Positions 16,097-22,713 of a stretch of DNA of 42,683 bases are shown one piece after another. The position numbers were made by a program, and so were the translations under genes. Source of the DNA: a virus. The DNA is taken from the IMG/VR virus record IMGVR_UViG_3300032213_000855, positions 1 through 42,683 of that record, one strand, 5' to 3'. Position 1 is the stretch's first letter. Every line of letters starts with the position of its first letter. The notes beneath the pieces are model-generated. The model did not search any database. It had not been told where the DNA came from and saw nothing but the letters and a program-made list of their open reading frames with translations.

Positions 16097-17456
16097 CCGC
16101 CTACTAGTAGTATTATTTTTAACATTTACCAGTTTACTCTTTGTGCCAACTTTGGCAAAGGCTAGTGGTGATTTAACAGTAGAAGTCTATGATGTTCTAG
16201 GTCAGAACAACGCACCGGAATTACCTGAAGGTGCAGTTCCTATATACGAAGGAACAACTGATGACCTTGTTCACGACTTTGATTCTGAACCACTAGGTGG
16301 AATTACAGAAGATTTCATTGTTAAATACCAAGGGGTAATCTCAACACTCGAGGATTCTAATGTGCTATTTATGGCACAGGCTGATGATGGAGTTCGCCTT
16401 TATATTAACAATCATTTAATTATTGATGACTGGTTTGATAAAGGTGGCGGAGGTTCCGTTAGTGAACCCCAACAATTTACTGCAAATACACCATACGAAT
16501 TAACACTTTGGTATTATGAAAATGGTGGCGGTGCTTGGCTACAAACTTGGTGGGAAGTTAACTACCAATGGGAGATTATTCCGTCTTCGGCTTTTGGTTC
16601 TCCTGCGGTAAATCCCACGCCAAATCCTTTGCCAATCGTGCCTGAACCCGAACCTGTTCCAGTTGAACCAGAGCCAACTCCTTCTCCAGTTCCTGAACCA
16701 ACTCCAGTTGATGAGTCAACCCCAGAGAGTAACCCAGAACCAGAGCCCCAACCAGTGCCAGTAGAACAACCGTTACCTCAACCATTACCTTCTCCAATTC
16801 CTGAACCTGTTGTAGAGGAACCAATTGTAGCACCAGAACCTCCGGTTGTGGAGCCAGAACCACCCGTGGTGGAACCTGAACCTCCAGTAGTAGAACCTGA
16901 GCCTGTAGAAGAGCCTCCTGTGCCTGTTGAGGAACCTCCTGTAGAAGCAGAGGAACCACCGGTAGAGGCTGAAGAACTACCACCGGTAGAGGAAGAACCT
17001 CCTGCCGTGGAAGAAGAAGCACCTTTAGTGGCAGATGAAAACTCTACTGAGGAAGAAAAAGAATTAGTCGCTGAGGCTTTGATAGAAGCAGCAGAAGGTG
17101 AAGCAGTAACTGCAGAAGCAATAGCAGAAGCAGGGCTTACTTATGCTGACCTACCACCTGAGACACCGGTTGAAGTTCGTGTAGATGCTAATGGAAACCA
17201 AGTAATTATTACTGCTGAAGTGGCAGCAGCACTTACAGTGCTAGAAAGTCCAGCAGAATTATTGAACGCAATCTTTACTGACCCAGCCCAAGCCCTCCTA
17301 GCCTTAGGAAGCATTGGCGCTGATATGTCAGAAGAAGAACGTGCAGAATCAGAAAAAACAATTGTTGCAGCAGTAATCGTGGGTGGCATAGCCACACAGT
17401 CCGCTTTGGCTGCAGCAGCATCGGTGGGGACCGTAGCGTATAGGAGAAATCACTAA
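16059..17456 (+). CDS. Secreted, membrane-anchored PA14-domain protein with Pro/Glu repeats
   Basis: A 465-residue protein. Residues 1-35 form a clear signal peptide (basic start, hydrophobic core, cleavage after AKA). Residues ~40-175 match a PA14 domain: FIVKYQGVI, MAQADDGVRLYINNHLIIDD, then LTLWYYENGGGAWLQTWW. Residues ~180-330 are a long Pro/Glu/Val repeat of PEPPVVEPEPPVV type, typical of wall-spanning stalks. The C-terminus (~430-460) is a hydrophobic Ala/Val segment followed by YRRNH, which fits a membrane anchor. PA14 domains often bind glycans. TTG at 16059 is the only reasonable start that keeps the signal peptide. It resembles a host surface protein more than a virion part. It might block superinfection or modify the surface during lysis. 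Confidence 0.75.
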   Translation: MTKFISFFARKNNRLLVVLFLTFTSLLFVPTLAKASGDLTVEVYDVLGQNNAPELPEGAVPIYEGTTDDLVHDFDSEPLGGITEDFIVKYQGVISTLEDSNVLFMAQADDGVRLYINNHLIIDDWFDKGGGGSVSEPQQFTANTPYELTLWYYENGGGAWLQTWWEVNYQWEIIPSSAFGSPAVNPTPNPLPIVPEPEPVPVEPEPTPSPVPEPTPVDESTPESNPEPEPQPVPVEQPLPQPLPSPIPEPVVEEPIVAPEPPVVEPEPPVVEPEPPVVEPEPVEEPPVPVEEPPVEAEEPPVEAEELPPVEEEPPAVEEEAPLVADENSTEEEKELVAEALIEAAEGEAVTAEAIAEAGLTYADLPPETPVEVRVDANGNQVIITAEVAAALTVLESPAELLNAIFTDPAQALLALGSIGADMSEEERAESEKTIVAAVIVGGIATQSALAAAASVGTVAYRRNH

Positions 17457-17629
17457 TGAAACATTGGTTATCGGATTTCCTAAGTCAGGCTTGGACCTTA
17501 CTTGGAATGTTCGTGGCTTGGGTTGTCCTTGACGGCTCAGCAAAAACAGTTGTTGGTTACGCCATTGTATTTACGATGGTTATGTGGTCTGCAACCTATT
17601 GGTTACGTAACCCAAAGGATAAAGAATGA
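17456..17629 (+). CDS. Putative holin, 57 aa, two membrane spans
   Basis: This frame encodes MKHWLSDFLSQAWTLLGMFV... with hydrophobic spans at ~12-26 and ~31-50 and a charged C-terminus (RNPKDKE). Two short spans with a basic tail fit small class II holins. It starts at a TAATG junction after the PA14 gene and overlaps the next membrane protein by ATGA. The location two genes before the endolysin supports a lysis role. Confidence 0.65.
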   Translation: MKHWLSDFLSQAWTLLGMFVAWVVLDGSAKTVVGYAIVFTMVMWSATYWLRNPKDKE

Positions 17630-17871
17630 AAAACTTTAAGAACATCTTTATGAGAATCGTGGCAGTATTTGCTGCCTCAGGTCTTTCAGTTATTGGTGCT
17701 GGCGCAGTTGTCGGTATCAGCACAGCCAAGGCAGTAATCCTGGCTGGAACATTAGGCGTAGCAACAGTCGTCGAAAAACTAGCCCGTGCTTTCCTAGATG
17801 ATGGGAAACTTACCGCGGCTGAGATTAACGAGGCTTTTGCTTCAGTAGATAAACGAGCGAAGAAGGACTAA
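17626..17871 (+). CDS. Putative holin/antiholin, 81 aa
   Basis: An N-terminal basic stretch (MKNFKNIFMR) is followed by two hydrophobic helices (~9-30 and ~34-50, Gly/Ala/Val-rich) and a charged helical tail (LTAAEINEAFASVDKRAKKD). The tail resembles the cytoplasmic end of small phage holins. It is translationally coupled to the preceding membrane gene and ends one base before the endolysin start. One of the two adjacent membrane proteins could act as antiholin. Confidence 0.65.
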   Translation: MKNFKNIFMRIVAVFAASGLSVIGAGAVVGISTAKAVILAGTLGVATVVEKLARAFLDDGKLTAAEINEAFASVDKRAKKD

Positions 17872-17872
17872 C

Positions 17873-18391
17873 ATGGGACAAAAAGAAGACTTCCTTAAAG
17901 TAGCCGAAGGCGAAGTAGGAACTGTAGAAGGACCTAAAGACAACGAGACCAAGTATGGCAAGTTCACAAAGGCGAACTTCCAACCTTGGTGTGGTTCGTT
18001 CGTAATGTGGGTGGCTAACGAAGTGAAACTCAAACTTCCTAACTGCGTCTATACCCCTGCTGGTAAAGCAGGATTTCAGGGAACTGGTGCTTGGAGCGCT
18101 GCTGAAACTGCAAAGCCTAAACCAGGAGACATTGTGTTCTTTGACTTTGTTAAAGGTGGAGCAGCAGTTGAGCACGTTGGAATTGTCCTAAAGGACAACG
18201 GTGATGGAACAATCACCACCATCGAAGGCAACACCGCAGGAGATAAAAAGAAAAGCAAGAGCGAAGCCAACGGAGGCGAAGTGGCTATTAAGACACGTGC
18301 TTACAAGGCTAAGAACAAGCGCGGCTTGCTACCTTTTGTGGTAGGCTTCGGAAGACCTGCTTTCAAAGCAGAATCAAAGGAGATAAAATGA
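17873..18391 (+). CDS. Endolysin, CHAP-type amidase/peptidase
   Basis: A 172-residue cell-wall hydrolase. The CHAP signature is visible: Cys40 in QPWCGSFVMWVANE, a PKPGDIVFFDF strand, His101 in VEHVGIVL, and Glu118/Asn120 in IEGNT. These are the expected Cys-His-(Glu/Asn) catalytic residues that cleave peptidoglycan amide or peptide bonds. No signal peptide is present, so it needs a holin to reach the wall. There is no separate binding domain; the Lys-rich C-terminal ~50 residues may help wall contact. It sits between membrane-protein genes, the classic lysis cassette. Confidence 0.88.
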   Translation: MGQKEDFLKVAEGEVGTVEGPKDNETKYGKFTKANFQPWCGSFVMWVANEVKLKLPNCVYTPAGKAGFQGTGAWSAAETAKPKPGDIVFFDFVKGGAAVEHVGIVLKDNGDGTITTIEGNTAGDKKKSKSEANGGEVAIKTRAYKAKNKRGLLPFVVGFGRPAFKAESKEIK

Positions 18392-18597
18392 ACACAGAAA
18401 AACTAAAGCAAATCGGGTTGTCTTACCTTCGTGCAGCAGCAGCCTCAGTGGCTGCGCTTTACATGGCTGGACAGCATGACCCAAAGACTTTGGCAACTGC
18501 ATTCCTTGCTGGTCTCATCGGACCAATCCTCAAGGCTCTTGATGCCTCTTCACCACAGTTTGGCCGGGGCAGTAAGACAGCCCAGGATGCCATTTAA
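18388..18597 (+). CDS. Holin-like membrane protein, 69 aa
   Basis: A 69-residue protein with a hydrophobic helix at ~12-27 (LRAAAASVAALYMAG) and a second at ~35-50 (LATAFLAGLIGPILKAL) joined by HDPKT, then a polar tail QFGRGSKTAQ. This two-span pattern is common for holins adjacent to endolysins in aquatic and actinobacterial phages. It overlaps the endolysin stop by ATGA. It is the last gene of the late transcript, followed by a terminator. Confidence 0.75.
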   Translation: MNTEKLKQIGLSYLRAAAASVAALYMAGQHDPKTLATAFLAGLIGPILKALDASSPQFGRGSKTAQDAI

Positions 18598-18626
18598 ACG
18601 CCTTTAAAGGCTGATTTAAAGCAATT

Positions 18627-18670
18627 AGACCCTCTAACTTAGTATCTATACTAGGTCGGAGGGTCTTTTT
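18627..18670 (+). terminator. Intrinsic terminator ending the late transcript
   Basis: AGACCCTC (18627-18634) pairs with GAGGGTCT (18659-18666), immediately followed by a T run (to 18670). The loop contains an extra perfect stem, TAGTAT-CT-ATACTA (18640-18653). The position 30 bases after the last lysis gene and the T tract make this a convincing rho-independent terminator for rightward late transcription. It also lies at the 3' end of the leftward zinc-protein pair. Confidence 0.85.
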
Positions 18671-18675
18671 GTGGT

Positions 18676-18849
18676 TTATTGGAGGACAATTCCTCTGTCT
18701 CGCTCCACATCAGCGTCGCAGGTGCGACACTTTATGAAGTAACAGTGTCCGGTTTTGTTGTGAACACAGAGTCCTGACCACCAAATCTTGTATGACTCAG
18801 TATCTTCGCACCAAGTCTCATCCCCATTGGGTCCTGCTAGATGCTTCAT
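18676..18849 (-). CDS. Cys-rich zinc-binding small protein, 57 aa
   Basis: The frame reads MKHLAGPNGDETWCEDTESY... with Cys14, Cys28, His30, His35, Cys36, Cys41 and Cys44, including a C-x2-C pair in KCRTCDADVERDRG. Several zinc-site arrangements are possible. It overlaps the FmdB-like gene upstream by ATGA (18846-18849), so the pair form a leftward operon facing the late terminator. No family was recognised; a small regulatory or RNA/DNA-binding role is inferred from the zinc-like pattern and from the paired gene. Confidence 0.65.
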   Translation of the reverse strand: MKHLAGPNGDETWCEDTESYKIWWSGLCVHNKTGHCYFIKCRTCDADVERDRGIVLQ

Positions 18850-19022
18850 TTCTTGTTATCCGTTGAATAGTAGCCTGAACCCTTGAAATGGACAGGTGTT
18901 GTTGTCCAAAGACGTGTCATACTTCCGCTCTGGCAACAGATTGGTAGGCTGTCATCACCATAGGCTTTTTCATACTCTACGGTCATCCCACAGGCGCTAC
19001 ATAAGAAATCATATTTAGGCAC
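18846..19022 (-). CDS. FmdB-family zinc-ribbon regulatory protein
   Basis: A 58-residue frame from GTG with a strong GGAGG seven bases upstream. It starts VPKYDFLCSACGMTVEYEK, continues with a CC pair (~29-30) and a SMTRLW element, and ends VHFKGSGYYSTDNKK. The two-part zinc ribbon plus FKGSG(F/Y)YSTD ending is the signature of the FmdB putative regulatory family, which is widespread in Actinobacteria. It probably acts on transcription, although its exact target is unknown. It runs leftward against the flanking late and early blocks. Confidence 0.82.
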   Translation of the reverse strand: MPKYDFLCSACGMTVEYEKAYGDDSLPICCQSGSMTRLWTTTPVHFKGSGYYSTDNKK

Positions 19023-19172
19023 GATGCCCCTCCTTTTTCATCAGCAGAATCATATCACATATGTTACAGTTCTTGGGCGAGCAATCGTGGGGCAGAAACT
19101 TCAAATGACGGATGACGGCATAGCCAGTTCCTGACCTCCCTGAACCACCATAAATTTTATGGGGGGAGGGGG

Positions 19173-19211
19173 GGCATTTCTTAAAATCGGGATTCAGGCA
19201 TAAGAAATGCC
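19173..19211. repeat. Perfect 11-bp inverted repeat, operator-like
   Basis: GGCATTTCTTA (19173-19183) and TAAGAAATGCC (19201-19211) are exact reverse complements separated by 17 bases. No T run follows, so it is not a typical terminator. The two half-sites lie ~28 bp apart centre to centre and ~40-80 bp upstream of the early promoter. This fits a dimeric regulator site or a looped RNA element. Confidence 0.6.
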
Positions 19212-19246
19212 GTTACCGTCGGGACACGCCGAGAAGGCGTGCTAGG

Positions 19247-19263
19247 TATGGTATAGTTCTTTT
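19247..19263 (+). promoter_or_regulatory. Early promoter giving a leaderless transcript
   Basis: TATGGTATAGT contains TATAGT (19252-19257) as -10, preceded by TGG as an extended -10. The start codon of the nuclease gene is at 19264, only six bases after the -10. Transcription would then begin at or next to the A of ATG, giving a leaderless mRNA, common in Actinobacteria. No Shine-Dalgarno sequence is visible before this ATG. No good -35 is present, so the extended -10 or an activator may compensate. Confidence 0.6.
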
Positions 19264-20061
19264 ATGAATATAAACATAGATAAATTACCTAAACATATAA
19301 GTTACTCATCATTGAATACTTGGTTGGAATGCGGTTGGAAATACAACCTGACCAAGTTACAAGGCGTTCCTGAAAAACATGCGGTTTGGTTTACAGGAGG
19401 GTCAGCCGTTCATAAGGCTACAGAACGTTGGGACAAGGGTTCCTATGGCGTTACCTCAGGACCAGTTGAACTTTGGAATGAAGTTTGGTTCACTCAAGTC
19501 GAAGAAGACGAAGCAGCCAATGGAGATATGTCTGATTGGCAATATGCCAAGAGGGAAGATATTTCTTGGTGGTATGGCGAAGGTCTCTGGATGTTTGAAC
19601 GCTGGATTAATTTTACTAACCCTGACAATGGTTGGAAGGTCTATGAAGACTTCATTGAAAAAGAATATGAGATTCCAGTAGGAGATACTACTATCAAGAT
19701 GGCTATTGACCGAGTTATGGTTGATGGTTCTGATGGCAAGTTAGTTCTACTAGATATCAAAACTGGAGCATCTGCTCAACGCCATCCTCTTCAACTTGCT
19801 ATCTATGCCTGGGCTTTACAGAAGCAAGGCGTAATGATTGACAAGGCTGGATACTGGGATGCTCGGACTGGGCATATCTCACTATGGTCTATTGAACACT
19901 TAGGACCTGAGAAGATTGAAGAAATGCTAACCACATTTGACAAGGCTCGTAAGGCAGAAATCTTTCTACCTAACTTGAGCAATTGTGGTCGTTGTGGTGT
20001 AATATCGTATTGCAAATGGATGAACGGAAGACACACAGAAACGGAGCAAGTAAATGGCTAA
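19264..20061 (+). CDS. Cas4/RecB-family PD-(D/E)XK exonuclease
   Basis: A 265-residue nuclease. It starts HISYSSLNTWLECGWKYNL, the typical N-terminus of this family with Cys23. The catalytic core is visible as IDRVMVDG then LVLLDIKTG (Asp ~164, Lys ~166) and the RecB-type QLAIYAWAL motif. Cys241, Cys244 and Cys250 near the end complete a four-cysteine set like the iron-sulfur cluster of Cas4 and AddB. Such phage enzymes process DNA ends for recombination. The gene opens the early operon behind a leaderless-type promoter and overlaps the next gene by eight bases. Confidence 0.85.
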   Translation: MNINIDKLPKHISYSSLNTWLECGWKYNLTKLQGVPEKHAVWFTGGSAVHKATERWDKGSYGVTSGPVELWNEVWFTQVEEDEAANGDMSDWQYAKREDISWWYGEGLWMFERWINFTNPDNGWKVYEDFIEKEYEIPVGDTTIKMAIDRVMVDGSDGKLVLLDIKTGASAQRHPLQLAIYAWALQKQGVMIDKAGYWDARTGHISLWSIEHLGPEKIEEMLTTFDKARKAEIFLPNLSNCGRCGVISYCKWMNGRHTETEQVNG

Positions 20062-20494
20062 TGCCACATACCAAGTAAGCAGCAAGATGAACGATGGTCG
20101 CATCTTTCTTATTGCTGGAGATACCTACGATGCATTCGTAGCAAACCTACAAGCCGCTTTAGGCGAAGCAGGTGCTAGTAATGTATTGAATACAATGGCT
20201 GGTTCATTGGAAGGTGCAGCGTTATCAACGTATGCCCAACCATCGAACTTTGAAGGAGCAGTTGCTAACCTAGCAGCGGGTCTTGGCGCTTCACCAGCAG
20301 GTCCAACACAAACATTTACGCCAAGCACTGGACCTACCGACAAGCAATGTAAGCACGGCTCAATGACCAAGCGCACCGGCGCAGGGGCTAAGGGTCCTTG
20401 GAAGGCATATATGTGTCCTTCTCCTAAGGGAACACCTGACCAATGCGAGCCTGTATGGGTTCGTCGTCATGATGCAGATTGGAACAGTTTCTAA
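20054..20494 (+). CDS. Hypothetical protein with Cys motif, possible ssDNA-binding partner
   Basis: A 146-residue protein. Residues 1-50 look like a small alpha/beta domain (YQVSSKMNDGRIFLIAGDTY). Residues ~60-95 are an Ala/Gly/Pro/Thr linker. The C-terminal ~45 residues have Cys and His positions (QCKHGSMTKRTG, YMCPS, DQCEPVW) that fit a zinc-ribbon-like module with Trp and Arg residues suited to nucleic-acid contact. Its position between a RecB-like nuclease and a RecA/DnaB-type ATPase suggests a recombination or single-strand DNA role. No OB-fold was recognised with certainty. Confidence 0.65.
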   Translation: MANATYQVSSKMNDGRIFLIAGDTYDAFVANLQAALGEAGASNVLNTMAGSLEGAALSTYAQPSNFEGAVANLAAGLGASPAGPTQTFTPSTGPTDKQCKHGSMTKRTGAGAKGPWKAYMCPSPKGTPDQCEPVWVRRHDADWNSF

Positions 20495-20497
20495 CCA

Positions 20498-21286
20498 ATG
20501 AGAACTCTTGCTCGTGCAGTCGGAAGTAAGGACATAGGTGGAGAACCAATTCCACACGTGTTCCGCTCTTTCGAGGTTAACAAAATTGTTATACGCAGAG
20601 CAGAAGTGTCTATGATTGCTGGCACTCCAGGGGCAGGCAAGTCAACGCTTGCCCTTGCGATTGCCTTACGGTCTAAGGTTCCAACTCTTTATATTAGCGC
20701 AGACACTAATGCTCATACAATGGCTATGCGCCTGCTATCTATGATAACTGGGCAAGCACAAAGTGTGGCTGAGAAAGCACTTATAGAATCTGTTGAAGAT
20801 TCACGTAGAATTATTAATGAAAGTTCGGGGCATATCTTCTGGTCATTTGAGTCAGCACCTACTCTTGCTGATTTGGATATGGAAGTATCTGCTTTTGAAG
20901 AACTATGGGGTTGTCCTCCAACGCTAATCGTTGTAGATAACCTTATGGATATTGCTGGTGATAGTGGTGATGAATTCGGTAGTATGCGTTCTAATATTAA
21001 AGAACTTAAATACTTAGCACGAGATACTAATGCTGCAGTTCTAATCCTCCATCACACTAAGGAATCATATGTCGGAAATCCTTGTCAGCCACGCTCTGCA
21101 CTACAAGGTATGGTGGCACAACTACCTGCTTTAATTTGCACAGTAGGCTCTAATGCTCCTGGTTATATTGCTGTTGCTGCGGTTAAGAACCGCTATGGCA
21201 AAGCAGACCCATCAGGAGATACTTCTTTTTGGCTAACATTCAACCCTGAAGTAATGGAAGTAGCCGATATACCCGAAAGGATATAA
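20498..21286 (+). CDS. RecA/DnaB-type AAA ATPase (RepA-like helicase)
   Basis: A 262-residue ATPase. Walker A GTPGAGKST lies at ~42-50, Walker B LIVVDNLMD at ~142-150, and AAVLILHHTKES follows, as in hexameric RepA/DnaB-like helicases and KaiC-type ATPases. There is no N-terminal primase-binding domain, so it is the minimal helicase form common in actinophages. It probably loads on the fork and works with the primase encoded ~1.8 kb downstream. A DNA-repair role is an alternative. Confidence 0.85.
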   Translation: MRTLARAVGSKDIGGEPIPHVFRSFEVNKIVIRRAEVSMIAGTPGAGKSTLALAIALRSKVPTLYISADTNAHTMAMRLLSMITGQAQSVAEKALIESVEDSRRIINESSGHIFWSFESAPTLADLDMEVSAFEELWGCPPTLIVVDNLMDIAGDSGDEFGSMRSNIKELKYLARDTNAAVLILHHTKESYVGNPCQPRSALQGMVAQLPALICTVGSNAPGYIAVAAVKNRYGKADPSGDTSFWLTFNPEVMEVADIPERI

Positions 21287-21287
21287 A

Positions 21288-21374
21288 ATGGATAAGAGAG
21301 AATTAATTCCTCAAGTCATTCCCGATTGGTCGCCTACTGATGGCGACGATTGGAATGAAGAAGATGACGAGTAA
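21288..21374 (+). CDS. Tiny acidic protein, 28 aa
   Basis: ATG at 21288 directly follows the helicase stop with two bases between. The product, MDKRELIPQVIPDWSPTDGD followed by DWNEEDDE, is strongly acidic at its C-terminus. It overlaps the next frame. The spacing and codon pattern suggest a real micro-gene, possibly a DNA mimic or a peptide that modulates the helicase. That role is speculation from charge. Confidence 0.45.
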   Translation: MDKRELIPQVIPDWSPTDGDDWNEEDDE

Positions 21375-21579
21375 AGATATCTGGGAATTACAACCAGACT
21401 ATAAAGAAAGCATGGACCTGCGGGGTGAACCTACCAAGGTTTGTCCTTGCGGGTCTTTTTTATGGAAGTTACTGGTCGAGTGGGACCAGGATAGTGATAC
21501 GATAAGTTCTTACTTTACTGATATGGAGTGTGCTGTTTGTGGTTCCAAAGCAACAGCCCCCACAGAGGAGAGATTATGA
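21364..21579 (+). CDS. Actinophage zinc-ribbon protein, 71 aa
   Basis: Conserved pattern VCPCGSFLWKLLVEWD ... YFTDMECAVCGSKATAPT: two C-x-C / C-x2-C knuckles separated by a beta hairpin, forming a complete four-cysteine zinc ribbon. I associate this exact layout with a small protein of unknown function in many actinobacteriophages. The start MTSKDIWEL (21364) is preferred to earlier in-frame ATGs at 21340 and 21355 because it overlaps the stop of the tiny upstream gene. Likely nucleic-acid or protein binding. Confidence 0.78.
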   Translation: MTSKDIWELQPDYKESMDLRGEPTKVCPCGSFLWKLLVEWDQDSDTISSYFTDMECAVCGSKATAPTEERL

Positions 21580-22004
21580 AAATAGAAAACTGGAAAGTAT
21601 GGGTAGCATGTATTGTAGTCTTTGCGGTTATGTCGCCGCAAAATGCGGTTGCGTCACTGATGAAAGCCCCAACTTTTATGCAGGTTAAATTCTGCATGGC
21701 TAAGCAACAGTCGATGGCTTACATGAAACAAATTGCTAAAGACTATGGAAGACAACGTGTTAAACAATTAGGTTGGAGTAAGAAAGAATGGAAAGCATTA
21801 CTTACTCTTTGGAATAAAGAATCTCGTTGGGATTACAAAGCAGATAACCCTAAGTCAACTGCTTATGGAATTCCTCAGATTCTTGATTTACCTGAGCATC
21901 TATCCATATCGGAACAGGTTGAAGCAGGGCTGAAATACATCCAACATAGGTATAAAACGCCTACTTCAGCGCTTGCCCACCATCACCGCAAAGGCTGGTA
22001 TTAA
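21576..22004 (+). CDS. Secreted lytic transglycosylase-like protein, 142 aa
   Basis: Residues 1-27 form a signal peptide (MKIENWKVWVACIVVFAVM, cleavage near AVA). The C-terminal part carries the lysozyme-like transglycosylase signature: Glu82 in LWNKESRWDY, then NPKSTAYGIPQI, and VEAGLKYIQHRY with a final HHHRKGWY. These enzymes cut the glycan strand of peptidoglycan and yield anhydro-sugars. The start at 21576 is chosen because GGAGAG lies upstream and it keeps the signal peptide intact. It is unusual to find it inside the early replication block, away from the lysis cassette. Confidence 0.8.
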   Translation: MKIENWKVWVACIVVFAVMSPQNAVASLMKAPTFMQVKFCMAKQQSMAYMKQIAKDYGRQRVKQLGWSKKEWKALLTLWNKESRWDYKADNPKSTAYGIPQILDLPEHLSISEQVEAGLKYIQHRYKTPTSALAHHHRKGWY

Positions 22005-22370
22005 GTGGCTAATCCCAATGGGAGAAAAGGCTCACTCTTTGAAACATCTGTGCTCAAGTGGTTACGGACTAAAGCCGTAACCGCTGAGCGTTTAACTAAA
22101 GCCGGTGCTAAAGATGAAGGTGACATTGTTGTAACTGCTAATGGCAAGGTTTATATCCTTGAACTGAAAGCAACTAAAGCAATTAAGTTACCGGAGTATT
22201 GGGCAGAGGCAGTCATCGAAGCGCAACACTACGCAGAGGCAAGAAACCTCAGCGAGATACCACCGTCATATGTTATGCTTAAGCGTAGAATGGCAGGTAT
22301 CGAGAAGGCTTGGGTGATAGAAGATGCGGAACAGTGGATTCAAAGAATCACCGCGTGCAAGTGTAATTGA
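22005..22370 (+). CDS. Holliday-junction resolvase-type PD-(D/E)XK nuclease
   Basis: A 121-residue protein starting at GTG right after the previous stop. GRKGSLFETSVLKWL (Glu13), GDIVV (Asp40) and YILELKAT (Glu53, Lys55) match the E...D...ExK catalytic pattern of Hjc-like and related small nucleases. It probably resolves branched DNA before packaging or during recombination. It overlaps the primase zinc-finger gene by 47 bases. A VRR-NUC-type nuclease is an alternative label. Confidence 0.75.
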   Translation: MANPNGRKGSLFETSVLKWLRTKAVTAERLTKAGAKDEGDIVVTANGKVYILELKATKAIKLPEYWAEAVIEAQHYAEARNLSEIPPSYVMLKRRMAGIEKAWVIEDAEQWIQRITACKCN

Positions 22371-22713
22371 TATTGCGCCTATACTTGAACATTATGGAGC
22401 GAAAGTTCCTATTCGTAGTGGTTGGAGCAGCATACGCTGCCCCTTCCACGACGATACTCACAAGTCAGCAACTGTGAATACAAGTGAAAATGTATTTGCT
22501 TGCTTTGCTTGTCAGGTAAAAGGCAATACATATAAAATTATTATGGACACGGAAAGGTTGGACTTTAATGAAGCAGTCAAGTTCGCAGAAAGAATCTCTG
22601 GGCAAAGCCGCAAAGTATTACGCAACAGCCATAGAGGAAGCGTCGGAATACCTAGAAGAACGCGGAATCAGTCTGGAGACGGCTCGGAAGGTCGGATTAG
22701 GCGTGGTTCTTGA
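22324..22713 (+). CDS. DNA primase, CHC2 zinc-finger part
   Basis: A 129-residue frame. Residues ~35-75 are a CHC2 primase zinc site: Cys39, His42 (RCPFHDDTHKSATV), Cys60 and Cys63 (FACFACQVKGN). The following segment DFNEAVKFAERISG is the usual post-finger helix. After about residue 90 the frame becomes Arg/Ser-rich and unlike a primase, while the expected continuation is found in the +1 frame (next entry). Either two subunits are made from overlapping genes or a +1 frameshift joins them. Confidence 0.82.
   Translation: MRNSGFKESPRASVIDIAPILEHYGAKVPIRSGWSSIRCPFHDDTHKSATVNTSENVFACFACQVKGNTYKIIMDTERLDFNEAVKFAERISGQSRKVLRNSHRGSVGIPRRTRNQSGDGSEGRIRRGS

Larger units (their letters stand above)
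19023..19263. other. Palindrome-rich control region between divergent genes
   Basis: This 241-base region has no gene that I can support. Reading leftward, a TG-extended -10 (TATGAT on the minus strand, 19049-19054) lies about 27 bases before the FmdB-like start. A 15-base odd palindrome, CCATAAA-T-TTTATGG, at ~19147-19161 is followed by a G-rich tract. An 11-bp perfect inverted repeat (19173-19211), a CACGCC/GGCGTG hairpin (19225-19241) and the rightward early promoter follow. The density of symmetric sites suggests regulator binding. Confidence 0.55.

Noticed and set aside
16576-17022. 148-residue open frame on the minus strand opposite the PA14 gene
   Set aside because: It is the shadow of the Pro/Glu repeat, giving a Leu/Val/Gln-rich translation without motifs.
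18598-19263. Possible tRNA or CRISPR elements in the non-coding stretch
   Set aside because: No cloverleaf with a GTTC-A arm and no regularly spaced repeats were found; the stretch is explained by two short minus-strand genes, a terminator and palindromes.
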